Assembly (NCBI GenBank): GCA_022009935.1
Contig: CP091731.1
Coordinates: 558,001 to 622,000 of the forward strand
Source: Candidatus Melainabacteria bacterium
GTDB lineage: Bacteria; Cyanobacteriota; Vampirovibrionia; Gastranaerophilales; Gastranaerophilaceae
Direction: 5' to 3'
Length of the DNA: 64,000 nucleotides
Positions 48,738 to 59,252 of the stretch are shown piece after piece (positions within the stretch are counted from its first letter, which is position 1; every line of letters begins with the position of its first letter). Made by a program: the position numbers and the translations under genes. The notes beneath the pieces were generated by a model. The model saw nothing but the letters and a program-made list of their open reading frames with translations, was not told the DNA's origin and did no database searches.

Positions 48738-50086
48738 ATGACGATTAATTTCCAACAAGTAAATAATAATCCTTTGTTGTAGGTCAAGTTAGCGAGTCCT
48801 ACAACACTGGTGTGTCTGTTGGAGATATAAAGGAGCTTTATGAATTATTAGGTTACACCGAAAGTGAAGACATGGCATCTCAACTTTTGTCAACTGCCGG
48901 ATTTAGTCTGATAGGTGCAGCTCCTGAAGTTATAAAAAGCGTTAAATATCGTGATGATGTTCGTGCTGCATATCGTATAGCAACAAGCGTAACCGATAAT
49001 AAATTTGAACAATTTAATTTAAGCAATCGTTTTGAAGACTTGTTAATTGGTGAAACAAAAGCTTATAATAGAGCAAATGGAAAGACTTTTTGGGGCAAAA
49101 TAAAAAGTTGGTGGAACCAATCATCTACTAAAAGTGCAGGTGCAACATCTTCTCCACCATCTTCCACTTTAACAAAAACAAACATGGCAACTAACGGAGT
49201 AATTCACCAAGCTTTAAATATAACAAAAGATGAAAAAGGAGTTAATATAGACATAACAGGCTTCAAAGTTGTAGAAAAAGGAAGCACTACTAATGCCAAG
49301 CAAATGCAAACCAATATGCAAACAGTTTCTCAAAAATTAGCAGAGACTGCAGGAGGAAATATAGCTAAGGTTCAAACAATAAAGGATTTAAATAATATTT
49401 CTGATAAAACAATTAATGAAGCAGCAAAGGCACAACTAGCATTAGATACTGCTGATGATACAACAAAAGCTTTAGGCAAAGCAGCAAGTGCTTCGGTATC
49501 CAATATAAAAACAGTTTCTAAATCCGTTGCCAAAGAAGCTTTTGGCGGTGTTGGACTTTTGATAACTGCAATAACAGGGCTAACAACAGAATTACCAAGC
49601 ATTGTAACAGCATTTAAACAAAATTCAAATGAAGGTTGGGCTCAACTTGGAAAATCAGCAGCAACAATTGCAATTAGCGATGTCGGATGTTCTGCTGCCG
49701 GTCAAATTCTTGGTGGCACTCTCGGTTTCGCTCTTGGTGGACTTTTGGGATCTGTCGGAGCTTCAATAGGTGGAGCAATTGGAAAAACAATCGGTGCTTC
49801 TGTCGGTTCAATTTTAGGTCGCAAACTTTCATCTTGGATTTTCGGCAAATCTACAACTGAAAAACAACAAGACGAACAAATCGAAGAACAAGCACAAACA
49901 GTTGCTAGCTCTCAAATAAATTTACAATCATTTTTAGCTCAAGCAAAACAACAAGCAGCTTCTGAAACTGATTCAAAAAAAGCTCAACAAATAAACGCTA
50001 AAATTCAAGCAATTGAAAATAAGCTCACTTCTAACGTTACAACAAATGCTGCTCAAAATGCAAATCCATTTGTAACTGTTCAATAA
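48738..50086 (+). CDS. glycine-zipper protein of unknown function
   Basis: About 449 codons with one shift near 48780. It starts MTINFQQVNNNPLL and continues with a helical region (VGDIKELYELLGYTESEDM), a Trp-rich stretch (FWGKIKSWWNQSS), a Ser/Thr/Ala-rich middle, a hydrophobic segment (GGVGLLITAITGLTTELPSI) and then a long Gly-zipper (GGTLGFALGGLLGSVGASI, GGAIGKTIGASVGSILGRK), and ends with a Gln-rich tail. Gly-zipper segments of this type occur in pore-forming and holin- or colicin-like proteins and in outer-membrane-associated proteins. The long intact frame and clean codon use argue that it is expressed. No family is recognised. A small ORF follows 33 bases downstream. Confidence 0.7.
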
Positions 50087-50119
50087 CTCTAATATAGCAA
50101 AACGAAAGGATTACACTTG

Positions 50120-50292
50120 ATGAACAAAGACTTAATTGAAAATATTTTTTCTTTTATACTTGCAATAGTTTTTAATCAAAATCAACATAATACACAATGA
50201 TGACTCTTTTAAACGTAAAAAATAAAACAGAAGATAAAAAAGCAAAGAGGAAAATATCTGTTTTAAAACACTTAAGTAAAAAATTTAGTTAA
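50120..50292 (+). CDS. short Lys-rich ORF with hydrophobic start
   Basis: About 57 codons with one or two shifts near 50200. It begins MNKDLIENIFSFILAIVFNQ behind a GAAAGGA ribosome binding site and ends KRKISVLKHLSKKFS. One amphipathic or membrane helix and a basic tail are seen. It directly follows the glycine-zipper gene and could be an accessory or immunity-like small protein, which is a guess from context only. Confidence 0.4.
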
Positions 50293-50310
50293 TAAATTTA
50301 AAAAATTAAA

Positions 50311-50364
50311 TTAAAGCGGTATATTTAACTGTTGACCAAGTTGAAGTTTATTTGGGTCTGTCAT
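50311..50364 (-). other. LysM-like C-terminal tail fragment next to rpoC2
   Basis: Seventeen codons reading MTDPNKLQLGQQLNIPL then stop. The D-P-N-K-L-x-x-G-x-x-L-x-I-P pattern is the C-terminal half of a LysM domain. It starts inside the stop of rpoC2 (ATGA), directly after a 13-base A-run (minus strand). It may be a broken remnant or an artefact at the homopolymer. Confidence 0.35.
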
Positions 50365-53300
50365 ATTTTTTTTTTTTTAATAAAATCAGGAGAACCGAAC
50401 ATACCTTCGATTTCTTCAAGAATTGCTGAAGGCTTACGAACATTGTTCTTTTGTGCTGCACGTTTTTGTGCTTCCATATCTTTCTCTTCTGATGCGTGAG
50501 TAAGATGATAGAAACCAGTACCTGCAGGAATCAAACGACCAATGATTACGTTTTCTTTCAAGCCTCTGAGCATATCCTTCTTTCCATCGACTGCAACTTC
50601 TGTCAAGATTCTTGTCGTTTCTTGGAAAGATGCTGCTGAAATGAAACTTTCGGTATTCAAAGATGCCTTTGTGATACCCAACAAGACTGATTCGAATGCT
50701 GCCGGAGTTCCGCCTGATTCTTCTACCGCCTTGTTTTCTGCTTCGATTTCTTTGAGTTCAAGGAATTCACCGGGAAGAAGTTTCGTATCGCCTGATTCAA
50801 GAACTTTAACCTTCTTGGTCATTTGTCTTACGATAACTTCAACGTGTTTATCCGCAATTTCAACACCTTGTGAACGGTAAACTCGTTGAACTTCGTCTAC
50901 CAAGTATTGTTGAGCAGCCTTCGATACCGTTCAATCTGATGATATCATGCGGGTTCATCGGGCCACCTGTCAATGCTTGACCAATGTGAATGTCTTGACC
51001 GTTGTTTACAACAATAGTTGAATCAATCGGATATTTGATTTCGTGTCTGCCTGTGTCGTTAACGATATACAATGAAGGAACTTCATCTTCGATAACGATT
51101 TCAGCCTTGCCTTCGATTTCGGCAACAATCGCTGAATCTTTCGGTTTTCTTGCTTCCAAAAGTTCTTCAACTCTCGGCAAACCTTGAACGATATCGCCTG
51201 TCTTTTGTCTTTCAAATACCAATGTTGCAAGCATATCACCACGGAGTACCAATGCACCGTTTCCGATTTGAAGCATTGTACCAGGGCTAATTAAGTAAGG
51301 ACGTCCTTTTCTGATTTTTACGCCGTCTTTTCAACAGCAACAACCAAACCTGAAGCGTCTGTTACTTCGCCATCTTCGCCAATGACTGAATCCATCTTGA
51401 CGAATTGTCCCTTCTTAACGGTTGCTTTCTTAACTGGGATTGTTTTTTCGAAACTATCTGATACCAAAAGCAAACGTCTGACATCTTCGCCCTCTGCGTT
51501 AAGGCTTACAACACCGTCTTTAATTGCCAAAACTCTCGTCTTTGCAACTGGTGTTTTCGAATCGATGATTTGTCCGTTTTCAACAAGCAATTCTGTTTGC
51601 ATTGATTGCATCATCTTTGCTTGTCCTTCCATTTCACGTCTGATAATCAAAGTTTCAAGAACTACAACCTTGAGGTTGTTATTCTTATCAAGTTCGACCA
51701 TACCTTTCAAGTGACCAAGGTAGCCTTGCATTTGCAATACCAAACTTGTCTTGGTAAGTGCCGCACCGTCATAGTTACGAACTCTTTGACCGTCTTTATA
51801 TTGAAGTTGTGTAACAGGAACAATATCGATTGATTCGTCTGTTGAGTCAAATTTAATTGATACTTCCTTCGGATTGATTTGGAATTTTTGAACAGGACGT
51901 ACCAAGATTTGGATAGGCTTATTAGTCATTGTTTCTTCATCAAGTGTAAGTTCAACATCTTCTGCTGTATCGTCTAAATCAATGTTGTCACTTTCTGAAT
52001 CCATAATCGTTACGATAGACAATTCTTTAGCCTTGATTTTCGGTGCAATCAATGTACCTGCTTCTACGAGTTCGCCTTCATCAACCTTTAAGTCATTAAT
52101 GCTTGAAAGAGTATGAATTTCACCCGGAGTGATGACTACTTCGTGAATACAATCATTGAATTCTCTGATTTCAACAATACCGTCAATGTTAGTATACAAG
52201 TCTTTAACAACTTCGGTACCTGCCGTAACGTATGTACCTGTTTCAACCATTTTCAATGATGAATCTTTACCTGCCAATTGGTGAATTTCATCAGGAATAA
52301 AGATAACTTCACCGGGTTTTGTAATGATTTGGTTTTCGTCAACTTCAATACCGTTGTATCTGATTTCACCGCTTGATGAAACAGTGTGTTCATCATCGAT
52401 AAGTTCTGCAATAATCATACCGTTTTCAACTACCGTATCGATAGGTGATTTAACGATGTATTTTTCGCCGGTTTCTTCAACTGTCCAGATTTGTTCCTTC
52501 TTAGTTGATTCAAATGTAGCGTTTGCAGGAAGGATTGATGCAATTACGATTGTCAATTCTTTACCAGAAACAATCTTCTTGATTTTCTTTCCTTCAAATT
52601 TAACTTCTTCAACTTTAAGTGAATCATTAACTCTAACTTCACCACCGTGTTCTGATGCGATGTTAATTTCTGCTAATTTTTCACCGGTTGAAATTTTTTG
52701 TTTGTCTTCAACAAGGATTTTTGAACCACCTGGGAGGTTGTATACGTCGCCACCCAACACCCAAATAATACCATTTTTGTTTGCTGTTCTTGAAACGTTT
52801 CCTTGTCTGTCTTTCTTTTCATCAGCAACGAAGTCCTCAAATCTGATTTCACCAGAAAGGTCTGATGTAATATCCTTCGTAGCCTTTTCTGTCAAACGGT
52901 TACTGTCAACAGCACTTTGAGGTGCGTATTCTGCAAGGAGTTGACCTTTTTTAACCTTATCACCTTTTTTAACCATCAATTTTGAATGGCCGGGGATATG
53001 ATATTTATAAGTTCTCTTTTCCGTTTTAAGTTCGATATCGCCTTCCGTAATAGTAACGACAACTTCATCTCCGTGTCTGGTTCTTTCGTTTTTCGTTCTG
53101 ATATCTGAAATAATTTCACCGTCGTCGCTCGCTTCAACGTGCTTCATAGCACCTTTTACAGCAACAGCACCACCGGTGTGGAAGGTTCTCATTGTAAGTT
53201 GTGTACCTGGTTCACCGATTGATTGAGCAGCGATAATACCGATTGCTTCACCGACATCTACTGTCTTTTGAGTCGTCATCGCCCAACCGTAACACTTTTG

Positions 53301-54209
53301 GCAAATGCCGTATTCGAGTTCACAAGTCAAAGGAGATCTCATCTTCAATTCTTTCAAATTGAGGTGAGCAATTTTCTTAACGTCATCTCTGTTGAGAGTT
53401 GTGTTCTTTTCAATAATAACTTCACCGTTTTCATCAACGATGTCTTGAGCAACCGTTCTGCCCAAAAGTCTGTCAATCAAAGGAACGATAACTTTGTCAC
53501 CGTCCATAATCGGTTTCATGTTGATATAACGTTCCGTACCGCAATCTACGTCACGAACGATTACGTCTTGTGCAACATCAACCAAACGTCTTGTCAAATA
53601 ACCTGAGTCTGCTGTTTTCAATGCGGTATCTACAAGACCTTTTCTTGCACCGTAAGATGAAATGATGTATTCGGTAACGCTCAAGCCTTCTTTGAAGTTT
53701 GCTCTAATCGGCAAGTCGATGATTTGACCTTGTGCGTCAGCCATCAAGCCTCTCATACCAACCAACTGTGAAACCTGTGAGAGGTTACCTCTTGCACCTG
53801 AGAACGCCATCATATAAACTGAGTTTAATCTATCAAAGTTTGATACAACGTTTTCAGTAAGTTTCGCCGTCGTTTCTGACCAAGTGTCAATGACCTTTGT
53901 ATATCTTTCAACTTCGGTAATTTCACCCTTTAAGTAGCGGTGTGTTGATTTTTTGATTTCTTCATCTGCCGCTTCCAAAAGGTCTTTCTTGATAGGCGGA
54001 ACGGAAAGGTCTGCGATTGTGATTGTAACACCTGCTTTTGTTGCATACTTATAGCCCAAATTTTTGATGTTATTCGCAAGGTCTGCCGTCTTTGCACCGC
54101 CCCATTCGAGATACATTTGAGCCAATAAATTCGCAAGTGACTTTTTGTTCATCTGCTCATTTATGAACTCAACGTTCTTCTTCATATTTTTATTTGTTAA
54201 AGTATCCAT
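50361..54209 (-). CDS. rpoC2: RNA polymerase beta' subunit, C-terminal part (RpoC2)
   Basis: The C-terminal two thirds of beta', about 1,283 codons, with shifts near 51315, 50930 and one at the 3' A-run. The N-terminus (MDTLTNKNMKKNVEFINEQM) starts behind AAGGTGAT, 23 bases after the rpoC1 stop, so the split is real. The zinc site is visible in VRDVDCGTERY and CELEYGICQKCYG, the trigger loop in GEPGTQLTMRTFHTGG. A long insertion of beta-rich repeats (about residues 370-830), with phrases such as GEIRYNGIEVDENQI and PGEVIFIPDEIHQL, occupies the place of the cyanobacterial SI3 insertion. The conserved C-terminal end includes SFISAASFQETTRILTEVAV and RLIPAGTGF. This split and insertion point to the cyanobacterial lineage. 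Confidence 0.95.
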
Positions 54210-54232
54210 TATTATATCACCTTAAATTTTAA

Positions 54233-55948
54233 CTACGTTGACAAAAGAGATTTTCTGATTGTTTCATTGAAGATAATTCTTCCGACCGTAGTTTCAAATC
54301 TCTTGTTGTTTTCATCACGAACTACAATCTTTTCGTGTAATTTGATTACACCGCAATCATAAGCAGAAATTGCGTCATCGTAGTTGTAGAAGTAATGTAA
54401 TGTATCCGAAACATCTTCTCTCATCAAGGTCAAGTAGTATACACCCATGACCATATCTTGAGAAGGTGTAATAATCGGTTTACCTGTTGCAGGTGCCAAA
54501 ATGTTGTTTGTTGCTAACATCAACATTCTTGCTTCCGCTTGTGCTTCGATTGACAACGGTACGTGAACAGCCATTTGGTCACCGTCGAAGTCGGCGTTGA
54601 ATGCCGTACATACCAACGGGTGCAACTGAATTGCTCTACCTTCAACCAATTTCGGTTCAAATGCTTGAATACCTAATCTGTGAAGTGTCGGAGCACGGTT
54701 CAACATTACAGGGTGTCCGTCGATTACTTCTTCCAAAATATCCCAGATGACCGGATCTGAACGTTCAATCTTCTTCTTAGCCGATTTGATATTTTGAACA
54801 TGTCCTCTTTCGATAAGTTTGTTAACTACGAAAGGTTTGAAAAGTTCGATTGCCATTTCTTTCGGCAAACCGCATTGGTTGAGGCTCAATTGAGGACCTA
54901 CAACGATTACGGAACGACCTGAGTAGTCAACACGTTTACCCAAAAGGTTTTGTCTGAAACGACCTTGCTTACCTTCAATGATGTTGCTTAATGATTTCAA
55001 AGGTCTGTTGTTCGGACCGACTACCGTTCTTCCACGTCTGCCGTTATCGATAAGTGCATCAACCGCTTCTTGTAACATACGTTTTTCGTTTCTTACAATA
55101 ATTTCAGGTGCACCCATTTCGAGCAATCTTTGCAAACGGTTATTTCTGTTGATAACACGTCTGTACAAGTCGTTCAAATCAGATGTTGCAAATCTTCCGC
55201 CGTCTAATTGAACCATAGGTCTCAAGTCCGGAGGAGTTACAGGAAGTACATCCATAATTAACCAAGTAGGATCAGTGTTGCTTGCGAGCATTGATTCCAT
55301 TAATCTCAATCTCTTGATTAATTTTGCTTTTCTTTGTACTGAACCGCCTGCTGATTGAAGTTCTTCACGAATTTGTGCTGCAGCGTCTGACAATACGATT
55401 TCTCCAAGCAATTCTTTGATTGCTTCTGCACCGATGCCGACTCTAAGTTCACTTTCTTCGTGTTCCATCATAAAGTCTTCATATTCTTCTTCTGACAATA
55501 ATTGAAATTTCTTGAACTCAGTATCTGCTGGGTCAATTACAACATAACTGTTGAAATAAATGACTTGTTCCAAATCTTTAAGAGTCATATCAAGGAGTAA
55601 ACCGAGGTAACTCGGAATACCCTTCAAGAACCAGATGTGGCTAACAGGAGCAGCAAGTTTAATGTGCCCCATTCTGTGACGTCTTACCTTTGAATCGGTA
55701 ACTTCGACACCGCATCGTTCACAAATGATACCTTTATGTCTTACTCTTTTATATTTACCGCAATAACATTCCCAGTCCTTTGTAGGTCCGAAAATTCTTT
55801 CACAGAACAAACCGTCACGTTCAGGTTTCAACGTTCTGTAGTTAATAGTTTCCGGCTTTGAAACTTCGCCGTATGACCATTTAAGAATTCTCTCGGGAGA
55901 TGCGATGCTGATTCTTATATAATCAAAATAATCTATACTTGTGGACAT
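54233..55948 (-). CDS. rpoC1: RNA polymerase beta' subunit, N-terminal part (RpoC1, gamma)
   Basis: 571 codons in one open frame. The N-terminal zinc ribbon is CYCGKYKRVRHKGIICERC (C-x-C-x13... C-x2-C); the catalytic motif with three Asp is FNADFDGDQMAVHVPL. Other landmarks: DVLPVTPPDLRPMVQLDGGR, LGKRVDYSGRSVIVVGP, MLNRAPTLHRLGIQAFEP. It ends NETIRKSLLST just before rpoC2. It follows rpoB by 22 bases. The length fits the cyanobacterial gamma subunit (about 620), slightly shorter. Confidence 0.96.
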   Translation of the reverse strand: MSTSIDYFDYIRISIASPERILKWSYGEVSKPETINYRTLKPERDGLFCERIFGPTKDWECYCGKYKRVRHKGIICERCGVEVTDSKVRRHRMGHIKLAAPVSHIWFLKGIPSYLGLLLDMTLKDLEQVIYFNSYVVIDPADTEFKKFQLLSEEEYEDFMMEHEESELRVGIGAEAIKELLGEIVLSDAAAQIREELQSAGGSVQRKAKLIKRLRLMESMLASNTDPTWLIMDVLPVTPPDLRPMVQLDGGRFATSDLNDLYRRVINRNNRLQRLLEMGAPEIIVRNEKRMLQEAVDALIDNGRRGRTVVGPNNRPLKSLSNIIEGKQGRFRQNLLGKRVDYSGRSVIVVGPQLSLNQCGLPKEMAIELFKPFVVNKLIERGHVQNIKSAKKKIERSDPVIWDILEEVIDGHPVMLNRAPTLHRLGIQAFEPKLVEGRAIQLHPLVCTAFNADFDGDQMAVHVPLSIEAQAEARMLMLATNNILAPATGKPIITPSQDMVMGVYYLTLMREDVSDTLHYFYNYDDAISAYDCGVIKLHEKIVVRDENNKRFETTVGRIIFNETIRKSLLST

Positions 55949-55970
55949 TACTAATTGTCTCCTTTATTTA

Positions 55971-58900
55971 CTATTCTTTGAACGATGATGATGCGTCAAA
56001 GAAATTGATATTCAACAAATCGGAATCCATATCCGAAAGAACTCTCTTAGGTGCTGCTTTTCTGATGTCATCAGAATCAGACATAAGATTTACTTCTTCG
56101 CCGCCCTTCTTAGCAACCGTGATATCCAAACCGATTGATTGAAGTTCTCTTACGAGTACCTTGAATGATTCAGGGATACCAGGTCTCGGGATATTGTCGC
56201 CCTTAACGATTGCTTCATATGCTCTTGAACGTCCGTTTACATCATCAGACTTAATTGTGAGCATTTCTTGAAGAACGTATGCTGCACCGTAAAGCCTTCG
56301 AGTGCCCAAACTTCCATTTCGCCGAATCTTTGTCCGCCGAATTGAGCTTTTACCACCCAAAGGTTGTTGTGTAACGAGTGAGTATGGACCTGTTGAACGT
56401 GCGTGGATTTTATCATCTACCAAGTGAACAAGTTTCAAGAAGTAGATAAGTCCGACTGCTACCGGTCTGTCAAATGGTTCACCGGTTCTGCCATCCATAA
56501 GGATTACTTTACCGTCTTCTCTAACCCAATCACAACCTGAGTCTTTGATACCTTTTAAAAGTTCCTCTTTAGTTGCTTTTTCTGATTGGTTAGCACCATA
56601 CATTTCATCGAATGAAGGTGATTCATAATATTCGCCCGTCAAGTATGCTGCCAAGCCCAACAAACATTCGTAAGTTTGACCGATGTTCATACGAGAAGGT
56701 ACGCCGAGCGGGTTAAGTACGATATCTACAGGTGTTCCGTCCGGCAAGAAAGGCATATCTTCTCTCGGAAGAATTCTTGATACGATACCTTTGTTTCCGT
56801 GACGACCTGAAAGTTTATCACCTACTGAAACTTTACGTTTTTGAGCGATGTAAACTCTGATTACAGTATTTGCTCCGGGCGGAAGTTCATCGCCTTTTTC
56901 TCTGTCAAATACCTTAACATCGACAACACGTCCGCCTTCACCGTGAGGTACACGAAGTGAATTGTCTTTTACATCTCTTGCTTTTTCAGCAAAGATTGCT
57001 CTCAACAATTTTTCTTCCGGCGGGTGTTCTGATTCGCCTTTCGGAGTAACTTTACCGACCAAAATATCATCGGCATATACTCTCGCACCGATTCTGACGA
57101 TACCTCTTTCGTCTAAGTGACGAAGTGAATCTTCAGAAACGTTAGGAACTTCTCTTGTAATTTCTTCCGGTCCTAATTTTGTTTGACGTGCGTCAATTTC
57201 CAATTTTTCAATGTGGACTGAAGTGAAGACATCATCTTGAACCAATCTTTCCGAAATCAAGATAGCATCTTCGAAGTTATAGCCTTCCCACGGCATATAT
57301 GCCGCAAGAATATTTTTACCAAGTGAAAGTTCACCGAAGTGAGTTGAAGCACCGTCAGCAAGCACATCGCCAGCCTTGATTGCTTGTCCAACCTTAACAA
57401 TCGGTTTTTGGTTGATACAAGTATCTTGGTTACTTCTTACATATTTCATAAGTTGATATCTGTGAAGTTTTCCTGCGTTATCTTTAATAGTAACTTCTTC
57501 ACCAACAACTCTGTCAACAACACCGTCTACCTCTGATACAACGACCATACCCGAGTCTTTTGCGGCTCTCTTTTCAAGGCCTGTACCAACTACCGGTCTG
57601 TCAGTAATCAAAAGCGGAACTGCTTGACGTTGCATGTTTGAACCCATCAAGGCACGGTTAGCATCGTCGTGTTCGATGAACGGAATAACTGATGTTGCAA
57701 CTGAAATAATCTGAATAGGTGACACACCGACAAAGTCAACTTTGCTTGAATCATCTTCTGTAAATTCAGATTTGTAACGTACAGGAACTTTTTCGAACTT
57801 GAATGTTCTGTCTTTGTTCAATGCAACGTCACCAGGAGCAACACGGAAGTTTTCTTCTTCGTCTGCTGACATATAGTGAACTTCTTCCGTTACCTTGCCG
57901 TCTTTTACCGCAAAGTAAGGAGTTTCAATAAAGCCGTAATCGTTAACTCTTGCGTGTGTAGCAAGTGAACCGATAAGACCTGCGTTCGGACCTTCAGGAG
58001 TTTCAATCGGGCAAAGACGTCCGTAGTGTGAAGGGTGAATATCACGAACCGCAAATCCGGCTCTTTCTCTGACCAAACCTCCGGGTCCTAATGCTGAAAT
58101 ACGTCTCTTGTGAGTCAATTCAGCAAGCGGGTTTGTTTGGTCCATAAATTGTGACAACTGTGATGAACCGAAGAATTCTTTCAACGCTGCAACAAGCGGT
58201 TTTGTGTTCAACAAGTTCAACGGCGTCAATGACTCTGAATTTTGCAAAGTCATTCTTTCCTTAACAATTCTTTCGATACGGCTCAAACCTACTCTGAATT
58301 GGTTTTGGAGCAATTCACCGACTGAACGGACACGTCTGTTTCCGAGGTGGTCGATGTCATCGCAACTTCCTTCATCGTAAGTCAAGTTAATCAAATATTC
58401 GATTGATGATACCAAATCTTCCGTTGTCAAAGTTCTTTGAGTTGCAGGAATGTTCAAGTTCAACTTTTTGTTGAGTTTGTAACGACCTACACGACCTACG
58501 TCGTATTTCTTTTCATCAAAAAATCTTGCATCAAGAATTTGCTTACCGCCAAGTGGTGACGCAGGGTCGCCCGGACGCAATTTCTTGTAAACTTCAATCA
58601 ATGCATCATCTTGTGTTTCTGTTGTATCTTTATCCAATGTTTTCTTCAAAAATTCAAAGTGGGTAAAGCGTGATTCCATTTCAGCAACGGATAAACCTAA
58701 TGCTTTCAACAATGTTGTTGCCAAAATCTTTCTGTTTTTATCGATTTTGACATGAACTATATCATTCGCATCAGTTTCAATCTTCAACCATGCCCCTCTG
58801 TTAGGAATCAAAGTTGCGTTGTATAAACGTTTACCGGTCGGAGAGATTTCTCTCTTAAAATATACGCCCGGAGAACGTACGATTTGCGAAACGATAACAC

Positions 58901-59252
58901 GTTCCGCACCATTGACGATAAATGTACCTTTGTCAGTCATCGTCGGGATATCACCGATATACACTTCTTGTTCTTTGATTTCGCCGCTGTCACGGTTAAC
59001 CAAACGAACCATAACTCTCAACTGTTTTGCATAAGTTGCGTCATGTATTCTTGCTTCTTCGATAGTGTATTTCGGATTGTCGAATGTATAATTCGGTAAG
59101 AAGTGCAACTCCAAACGACCCGTATAGTCTTTAATCGGAGAGTATGAAAGAAATTCTTCCTTCAAACCTTCAGTCAAAAACCACTCAAAGGATTTCTTTT
59201 GGACTTCAATCAAGTCCGGCAAATAATCCAAACGAGTCTTGGGTATCCCCAT
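55971..59252 (-). CDS. rpoB: RNA polymerase beta subunit
   Basis: 1,093 codons in one open frame. The N-terminus MGIPKTRLDYLPDLIEVQKK fits beta, and landmarks include GTFIVNGAERVIVSQIVRSP, the rifampicin region (SSQLSQFMDQTNPLAELTHK and RRISALGPGGL), IETPEGPNAGLIGSLA, MPWEGYNFEDAILISERLV and KLSGRHGNKGIVSRILP. Between about 56351 and 56290 the translation reads SSIRRTKIRRNGSLGTRRL, where the family has AQFGGQRFGEMEVWALE; this is a pair of compensating indels. The start codon lies immediately next to a partial kinase gene on the other strand with only a weak AAAGAG upstream (see findings). At the other end rpoC1 follows directly. Confidence 0.96.
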   Translation of the reverse strand: MGIPKTRLDYLPDLIEVQKKSFEWFLTEGLKEEFLSYSPIKDYTGRLELHFLPNYTFDNPKYTIEEARIHDATYAKQLRVMVRLVNRDSGEIKEQEVYIGDIPTMTDKGTFIVNGAERVIVSQIVRSPGVYFKREISPTGKRLYNATLIPNRGAWLKIETDANDIVHVKIDKNRKILATTLLKALGLSVAEMESRFTHFEFLKKTLDKDTTETQDDALIEVYKKLRPGDPASPLGGKQILDARFFDEKKYDVGRVGRYKLNKKLNLNIPATQRTLTTEDLVSSIEYLINLTYDEGSCDDIDHLGNRRVRSVGELLQNQFRVGLSRIERIVKERMTLQNSESLTPLNLLNTKPLVAALKEFFGSSQLSQFMDQTNPLAELTHKRRISALGPGGLVRERAGFAVRDIHPSHYGRLCPIETPEGPNAGLIGSLATHARVNDYGFIETPYFAVKDGKVTEEVHYMSADEEENFRVAPGDVALNKDRTFKFEKVPVRYKSEFTEDDSSKVDFVGVSPIQIISVATSVIPFIEHDDANRALMGSNMQRQAVPLLITDRPVVGTGLEKRAAKDSGMVVVSEVDGVVDRVVGEEVTIKDNAGKLHRYQLMKYVRSNQDTCINQKPIVKVGQAIKAGDVLADGASTHFGELSLGKNILAAYMPWEGYNFEDAILISERLVQDDVFTSVHIEKLEIDARQTKLGPEEITREVPNVSEDSLRHLDERGIVRIGARVYADDILVGKVTPKGESEHPPEEKLLRAIFAEKARDVKDNSLRVPHGEGGRVVDVKVFDREKGDELPPGANTVIRVYIAQKRKVSVGDKLSGRHGNKGIVSRILPREDMPFLPDGTPVDIVLNPLGVPSRMNIGQTYECLLGLAAYLTGEYYESPSFDEMYGANQSEKATKEELLKGIKDSGCDWVREDGKVILMDGRTGEPFDRPVAVGLIYFLKLVHLVDDKIHARSTGPYSLVTQQPLGGKSSIRRTKIRRNGSLGTRRLYGAAYVLQEMLTIKSDDVNGRSRAYEAIVKGDNIPRPGIPESFKVLVRELQSIGLDITVAKKGGEEVNLMSDSDDIRKAAPKRVLSDMDSDLLNINFFDASSSFKE

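Noticed and set aside
52324..52920. A 198-codon open frame on plus, opposite rpoC2.
   Set aside because: It is the antisense shadow of a well-conserved rpoC2 frame and has Ser/Ile/Thr-rich shadow-like composition.
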